Source: Lentisphaerota bacterium
Lineage (GTDB): Bacteria > Verrucomicrobiota > Lentisphaeria > Oligosphaerales > Oligosphaeraceae
Direction of reading: 5' to 3'
Assembly (NCBI GenBank): GCA_012799755.1
Contig: JAAZKQ010000594.1
Location: forward strand, 1 to 9,300
DNA length: 9,300 nt
Under the pieces are notes generated by a model. That model searched no databases and was not told where the DNA came from. It saw only the letters and a list, made by a program, of their open reading frames with translations. Positions 5,303 to 9,300 of this stretch are shown one piece after another (position 1 is the first letter of the stretch; each line of letters begins with the position of its first letter). The position numbers and the translations under genes were made by a program.

Positions 5303-6652
5303 GTGAAGCATTTTTGCAGGCAATGTGTTCTTTGTTTTTTCCTATTCAGTGGCGTCATGGCGTTTTCACAGCAAAGGATGGTGGACGTGGTGAAGAGGCA
5401 TGAGATAGGCAAAGTGTGGGCGGGGCATCCGGTGGGCTTTGCGTTTTTGACCCAGCACGGTCGGCAGTTCATTGCCTACTATGATGCGGAGCGGCGCCTG
5501 ACGGTGGCGGCGCGCGAATTGGGCAGCGATGACTGGCGCTACCAAGTGCTGCCATCGTCCACGGGCTGGGATAGCCACAATTATCTCACCATGCATATTG
5601 ATGACGACAATCATATCCATCTCTCCGGCAATATGCATTGCGTGCCGCTGATTTACTTCCGCACGACGCGACCATTGGACATCAGTAGCTTCGAGCAGAT
5701 ACCGGCGATGGTCGGCAGCGAGGAGAAACGCTGTACCTACCCGCGCTTTTTACGCGGTGCGCAAAAGGAACTGATTTTTGCCTATCGCGATGGCCAGAGC
5801 GGCAACGGCAATGATATCTACAACGTCTATGACCTCAAGACACGCCAGTGGCGGCGGCTCCTGGACCAGCCGCTGACCGACGGCAAGGGCCTGATGAATG
5901 CTTACTGCGTCGGCCCCAAGGCCGGCCCCGACGGTTTTTTCCATCTCTGCTGGATGTGGCGGGACACTCCCGATTGCGCGACGAACCACAATTTATCCTA
6001 TGCGCGCAGTCGCGATCTGCGGCACTGGGAGACAGCTGATGGTCAACCGGTGGTACTGCCCATGACCTTGGAGACGCCCGGACTTATCGTTGATCCCACG
6101 CCGAGGAAACATAGCGGCATGATCAACATGGGTTTCGACATCGGTTTTGATGCCGAACAGCGAGTGATTTTGAGCTACCACAAGTACGACGAGAAGGGCA
6201 ATAGCCAAGTCTACAACGCCCGGCGTGAAGATGGCCGCTGGAACATCGTCCAGACCAGTGATTGGGATTGGCGCTGGGAGTTCTCCGGCGGCGGTTGCGT
6301 GCCCTGTGAGGTGAGCGGCGGCGCGGTCAGCCCGACCGACGATGGTTTTCTTGCCCAGGGCTATCGCAATCGTGAAAAAGGCAGCGGCACTTGGAAGCTC
6401 GACCCGAAGACCCTCAAGCCCGTCGGCAAAATCCTTGTTGAACGGGATAGAATGCCGGCGGACTGGGGCAAACTGGAAGGCAGCTTTCCCGGCCTGCGGG
6501 TGAAGTCAGCGCGCAGTACGGCCGATGACGGCTCCGACATCATCTACCTGCTGCGTTGGGAGACGCTGCCCGTCAATCGGGATCGTCCACGCCCGGAGCC
6601 CTGGCCGGAACCGAGTAGCCTGACACTGTGGGAAGTGCGCGGAAAAATCTAA
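5303..6652 (+). CDS. Secreted BNR_4 propeller protein, PL24/PL25 ulvan lyase-like
   Basis: A 449-aa exported protein beginning at GTG 5303, chosen because AGGAG (5291-5295) lies 7 bases upstream and it opens a signal peptide (basic start, hydrophobic run about 8-20, cleavage near A20 or S22). It matches the BNR_4 type of propeller: WDSHN (89-93), SGNMH (108-112), TYPRF (145-149), YRDGQSGNGN (161-170), then a CWMWRD segment followed by NLSYARS and a W-containing Asp-box-like stretch. H92 and H112 are exactly 20 residues apart in consecutive strands. Family knowledge: PL24/PL25 ulvan lyases are seven-bladed propellers with a catalytic histidine pair plus Tyr and Arg in this part of the fold; Y146, Y161 and R162 are candidates here. 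Cleavage of a uronic-acid polysaccharide is therefore plausible but not shown, because most BNR_4 proteins are uncharacterised. It is transcribed alone, after a structured leader. Confidence 0.85.
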   Translation: MKHFCRQCVLCFFLFSGVMAFSQQRMVDVVKRHEIGKVWAGHPVGFAFLTQHGRQFIAYYDAERRLTVAARELGSDDWRYQVLPSSTGWDSHNYLTMHIDDDNHIHLSGNMHCVPLIYFRTTRPLDISSFEQIPAMVGSEEKRCTYPRFLRGAQKELIFAYRDGQSGNGNDIYNVYDLKTRQWRRLLDQPLTDGKGLMNAYCVGPKAGPDGFFHLCWMWRDTPDCATNHNLSYARSRDLRHWETADGQPVVLPMTLETPGLIVDPTPRKHSGMINMGFDIGFDAEQRVILSYHKYDEKGNSQVYNARREDGRWNIVQTSDWDWRWEFSGGGCVPCEVSGGAVSPTDDGFLAQGYRNREKGSGTWKLDPKTLKPVGKILVERDRMPADWGKLEGSFPGLRVKSARSTADDGSDIIYLLRWETLPVNRDRPRPEPWPEPSSLTLWEVRGKI

Positions 6653-6754
6653 CCCCAAGCATCCCTTTTTGGGCCCAATGCTCTGCCGAAAAGCGGTAGA
6701 ACGGCATGCTGGGGTGATAAGCGTATTGAGCATTGCGACAAGGGAGTGATGCGG
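6653..6754 (+). promoter_or_regulatory. Leader of cysK with competing inverted repeats
   Basis: Several pairings are possible in this 102-base gap and exclude one another: CAATGCTC (6676-6683) with GAGCATTG (6728-6735); TCTGCCG with CGGTAGA around an AAAAG loop (6682-6700); TGCCG (6684-6688) with CGGCA (6702-6706); and CCCC plus AGCAT near 6653-6662 with ATGCT plus GGGG near 6705-6714. This could include the end of the preceding transcript, an attenuator for cysK, or both. No T-run follows any stem, and no known riboswitch was recognised. Confidence 0.3.
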
Positions 6755-7696
6755 ATGGACGCCATTGCGAACAACATTTTGGCCACCATTGGCAAGACGC
6801 CGTTGGTGCGTCTGGCGAAAATCAACTGCGGGGCGGCTGAGCTGTTGGCGAAAGTCGAGTTTTTCAATCCGGGCGGCAGTATCAAAGATCGCGTCGGTCT
6901 GGCGATGATTGAGGACGCCGAGAGGCGTGGCTGCTTGCGTCCGGGCAATCTGATTGTGGAACCGACCAGCGGCAATACGGGCGTCGGTCTGGCTCTGGTG
7001 GCGGCTGTCAAAGGCTATCGGCTGATCTTGACGATGCCCGAGACTATGAGCGTTGAGCGGCGCAGGCTGCTGGCGGCCTATGGCGCTGAGTTGGTGTTGA
7101 CCGATGGCGCCAAAGGCATGATCGGCGCCATTGCCAAGGCGGAAGAAATCGTGGCGGCAAACCCCGGCGCTTTCATGCCGCAGCAATTTTTGAATGAGGC
7201 CAACCCGGCGATACACGAGAAGACGACGGCGCAGGAAATCCTCAATGACACGGCTGGCCGAGTGGATGTTTTTGTGGCGGGCATCGGCACTGGTGGTACC
7301 TTCACCGGCGTCGGGCGCGCCTTGCGCCGGCGGCTACCCAAAGTAATGTTGGTCGGGGTGGAGCCGGCGGACTCGCCGGTCTTGTCCGGCGGGGCGGCCG
7401 GCCCGCACACGATCCAGGGAATTGGCGCGGGTTTTGTTCCCGGCGTCATGGACGTGGCTTTGCTGGACGAGGTGCTGCCGGTGTCGGCCGACGCAGCGAT
7501 GAACACCGCGCGACTCGCCGCGCAGCGCGAGGGCATACTGGTGGGCATATCGGCCGGCGCGGCCTTGTTTGCGGCGTTGGAGTTGAGCAAGCGTCCGGCC
7601 TTGGCGGGCAAGCGGATCGTGGTGATTTTGCCCGATACGGGCGAGCGTTACCTCTCCGCCTACAATTATCACGAGCCGTTGACTCCTCTGCGTTGA
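6755..7696 (+). CDS. cysK: Cysteine synthase (O-acetylserine sulfhydrylase)
   Basis: A 313-aa cytoplasmic PLP enzyme that makes L-cysteine from O-acetyl-L-serine and sulfide. NPGGSIKDR (38-46) contains K44, the lysine that binds PLP. TSGNTG (71-76) is the substrate-binding loop, GIGTGGT (176-182) holds the cofactor phosphate, and S266 in SAGAA (266-270) should contact the PLP ring nitrogen. QQF (143-145) followed by NPAIHEKTT and the late TGERYLS are also typical of CysK. The NPGGS form of the lysine motif is shared with CysM-type enzymes, so CysM is the main alternative. Of three close starts (6746, 6749, 6755) the last is preferred because GGGAG (6742-6746) then lies 8 bases upstream and TIGKTPLVRL falls at the usual place. 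It is convergent with the gene ending at 7727, leaving 30 bases between them. No other sulfur genes are adjacent. Confidence 0.95.
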   Translation: MDAIANNILATIGKTPLVRLAKINCGAAELLAKVEFFNPGGSIKDRVGLAMIEDAERRGCLRPGNLIVEPTSGNTGVGLALVAAVKGYRLILTMPETMSVERRRLLAAYGAELVLTDGAKGMIGAIAKAEEIVAANPGAFMPQQFLNEANPAIHEKTTAQEILNDTAGRVDVFVAGIGTGGTFTGVGRALRRRLPKVMLVGVEPADSPVLSGGAAGPHTIQGIGAGFVPGVMDVALLDEVLPVSADAAMNTARLAAQREGILVGISAGAALFAALELSKRPALAGKRIVVILPDTGERYLSAYNYHEPLTPLR

Positions 7697-7726
7697 GGGA
7701 AGCGAGGCGGGCGAAGGCCAAGTTGC

Positions 7727-8585
7727 TCAGGGCAGGGTGACTTCGCACATGACTGGGAAGTGATCCGAAGGGCAGAGACCATCGTCGGTGTCATCAATAG
7801 TGCGGTGGCTGTGGACGCGTATGCCCTCGCTGACGAAGATATAGTCTATTTCCCGTTTTGGCGGCCGATCACGTTCATAGCTGAAGCCATTGAAGGTGCC
7901 GACGGGGCCGAGGTGGGCGATCTCGGAGAGGGCCTTGCTGTTGTGGAGCTTTTTCCGCACGGCCAAGATAGTTTTACTGTTGGGGAAGGTGTTGAAGTCA
8001 CCGGTGAAAAGGATGGGGGGCGCCGTTGGCGATGGCGTCCATCCTGCTTAATATCAGCTTTACGCCATTGAAACGCGCATTTCTGCTGCGATGATCCAAG
8101 TGGGTATTGATGTGGACGAATTCCTTGCCGCTGATTTTATCCCGGAAGCGGCCCCAGGTGCAAATACGGCGATTGGCACTTTCCCATGACGAGGAACCGG
8201 GCACTTCCGGCGTTTCCGATAACCAGAAGGTATCGGAGGTCAGTAGCTCGAAACGCGCGGGGCGGTAAAGGATGCAGCTGTACTCGCCGCCGCGCTTGCC
8301 GTCGGCACGGCCGACACCGATGCTTGCCCACTCTGGATCGCCAAGCAGGAATTGCAGCTGTTTATAGGTTGCCTCCTGCAAGCCCACGATGTCGAATTGA
8401 TGCCGCTCAATGAGTGCCTTGACGCGCGGGGCGCGACTTGGCCAGTCGTTGGGCGCTTTGTCTACGGGACAGCGGATATTGAAGGTCGCCACGCGGAGGC
8501 GTACGCTATCATCAGCCAGGGCCGGCAGGGTCACGAGGCAGAGTATGATTATCAGAATGCAGCGCATTTGGGGCAACCGGGTCAT
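7727..8585 (-). pseudogene. Secreted endonuclease/exonuclease/phosphatase-fold protein, frameshifted
   Basis: Read on the minus strand, the gene opens with a signal peptide (start at 8585, or six codons later at 8567; hydrophobic run ending in A-L-A) and runs 195 codons to a premature stop near 7998. The remainder continues in another frame to 7727. The shift is at a run of six C (plus-strand G 8025-8030): removing one C joins the halves into a 285-aa protein. Conserved EEP-fold residues are then all present: N35 in TFNIR and E70 in GLQEA for metal binding, H161 in NTHLDH, then, after the shift, GDFN, EIDYIF and a final SDHFPV. The family includes DNases, inositol-phosphate phosphatases and sphingomyelinases; the substrate cannot be told. 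The downstream half shows no further damage, so this may be a sequencing or assembly error or a recent mutation rather than an old pseudogene. The EpsI-like gene lies 190 bases upstream on the same strand. Confidence 0.85.
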
Positions 8586-8775
8586 TTCTTCTGCTCTTTG
8601 TTTATGGTCTCATATCATGGGGTTCGTCGCGGGCAAAACAGTAGCCTGCTTCGGCGCCTTTGCCAATGGGCAATGATCTGTCATGAGGATGGCGTTGACT
8701 CATTCAATGCCTGCGCCCGCAGCTTTGGCCGGTTGCATTGCCATGGCATGTGTGTACTATCACGCCGCGCTTTCC

Positions 8776-9300
8776 TCAAGATGTGGTGCCGGCGAGGAAT
8801 TTGCCGAGCACGGCCCGGGCGTCGTTTTCAGCGCCTTGGGCGCAGGGGGTGCTGGTTTGGGCGGTGAACCACGGTGTGCCTTGGCGCCAGAGGCGGCGGA
8901 AGGCGAGGAAATTGCCGGTGGAGACATCGGCCGAGCTGTACCACACCCACACCATGAGGCGTTGAGCACCACGCTGTGCAATGATTTCGCTGACGTAGAG
9001 TTTTTGATCGGCGATGCCGACGCTGACAACATTCTCAGCGTCAATGGCCCACCCTGACACCCGCAGGCAGTGACTGGCCGGATGAATCTGGTGGACATTT
9101 TCCACGCAGGTTACAGCCAGGATGCTGACGATGTGTTCATCGGATGCGAAGATGTACTTGCCGACGTCGCTTGAGCCGTAGAAGCGTTCGTCGGCGGGCG
9201 TGATTGTCAGCGCTCGCCCGAAGAATTCGCCGCGATCAAGAAAGCTGAAATCTGGAATGAAGGACGGCGCGCTGCGATAGAGGGTTCGTGCTTGCCAAGC
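8776..9300 (-). CDS. EpsI-like exosortase-associated protein, C-terminal part
   Basis: An open frame on the minus strand runs from the right edge of the window to a stop at 8776, giving the last 174 residues of a longer protein. In this fragment HPASHCL (73-79) and GW (83-84) match the H-P-x-x-C-L...GW pattern I associate with EpsI domains (DUF3485-type). These occur alone or fused to the C-terminus of exosortases, the membrane proteases that process PEP-CTERM tails. The rest, with a V-W-V-W-Y strand near 127 and a Phe-containing final helix, is consistent with that domain. Whether the missing N-terminal part is an exosortase membrane domain cannot be seen. A GTG at 9105 is an internal codon and not the start, since conserved-looking sequence continues upstream to the edge. 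The fit with the PEP-CTERM-like protein at 4107 strengthens the call. Assigned from motifs only. Confidence 0.6.
   Translation of the reverse strand, partial: AWQARTLYRSAPSFIPDFSFLDRGEFFGRALTITPADERFYGSSDVGKYIFASDEHIVSILAVTCVENVHQIHPASHCLRVSGWAIDAENVVSVGIADQKLYVSEIIAQRGAQRLMVWVWYSSADVSTGNFLAFRRLWRQGTPWFTAQTSTPCAQGAENDARAVLGKFLAGTTS

Noticed and set aside
8586..8775. Gap between the two minus-strand genes, including the palindrome TGCCATGGCA
   Set aside because: The palindrome is short and has no T-run. A weak promoter for the phosphatase-fold gene (TTGCCC...TATGAG on the minus strand) can be drawn but is not convincing.
8352..9057. Plus-strand frames of 171 and 124 codons at the right end
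   Set aside because: They are antisense to the phosphatase-fold and EpsI-like genes and have no family resemblance or ribosome site.
1..9300. CRISPR arrays, tRNA or rRNA genes, insertion sequences, phage genes
   Set aside because: No regular repeat-spacer array, no tRNA-like cloverleaf, no rRNA sequence and no transposase, integrase or phage protein was seen.

Overview
This is a moderately GC-rich bacterial window with long, well-spaced genes and clear Shine-Dalgarno sites. It has secreted beta-propeller (BNR/Asp-box) proteins, a short surface protein with a PEP-CTERM-like tail, the C-terminal part of an EpsI-like exosortase partner, and short REP-like palindromes between genes. Together these suggest a Gram-negative environmental or gut member of the PVC superphylum (Lentisphaerota, Verrucomicrobiota or Planctomycetota). 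This is inference from gene content; there is no rRNA or other phylogenetic marker here.

Layout, left to right. 1-159: a promoter/operator-like leader with a perfect 17-bp palindrome. 160-1143 (+): Gfo/Idh/MocA-type oxidoreductase. 1214-3415 (+): secreted 733-aa double-propeller protein with 13 Asp boxes, resembling GH74 glycosidases. 3416-4106: a 690-bp non-coding region with two 52-bp REP-like repeats, a third palindrome, and a diverged ~154-bp tandem duplication of a promoter/leader; its second copy reads into the next gene. 4107-4868 (+): secreted 253-aa protein with a Gly/Asp/Thr-rich linker and a PLPG-hydrophobic-KKRR tail, followed by a strong intrinsic terminator (4900-4939). 4940-5302: a palindrome-rich leader. 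5303-6652 (+): secreted BNR_4 propeller protein with a histidine pair resembling the PL24/PL25 ulvan lyases. 6755-7696 (+): cysteine synthase (cysK). 7727-8585 (-): secreted endonuclease/exonuclease/phosphatase-fold protein, broken by a one-base shift in a C6 run. 8776-9300 (-): C-terminal part of an EpsI-like exosortase-associated protein, running off the right edge.

How it fits together (inference): the oxidoreductase and the two secreted propeller proteins look like pieces of a polysaccharide or glycoside-handling repertoire, though no transporter or regulator gene is visible. The tailed protein at 4107 is a plausible substrate of the exosortase/EpsI machinery encoded at the right edge. 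cysK looks like an unrelated housekeeping gene. The least expected part of the window is the duplicated leader at 3719-4107 with a foldable block between its copies.
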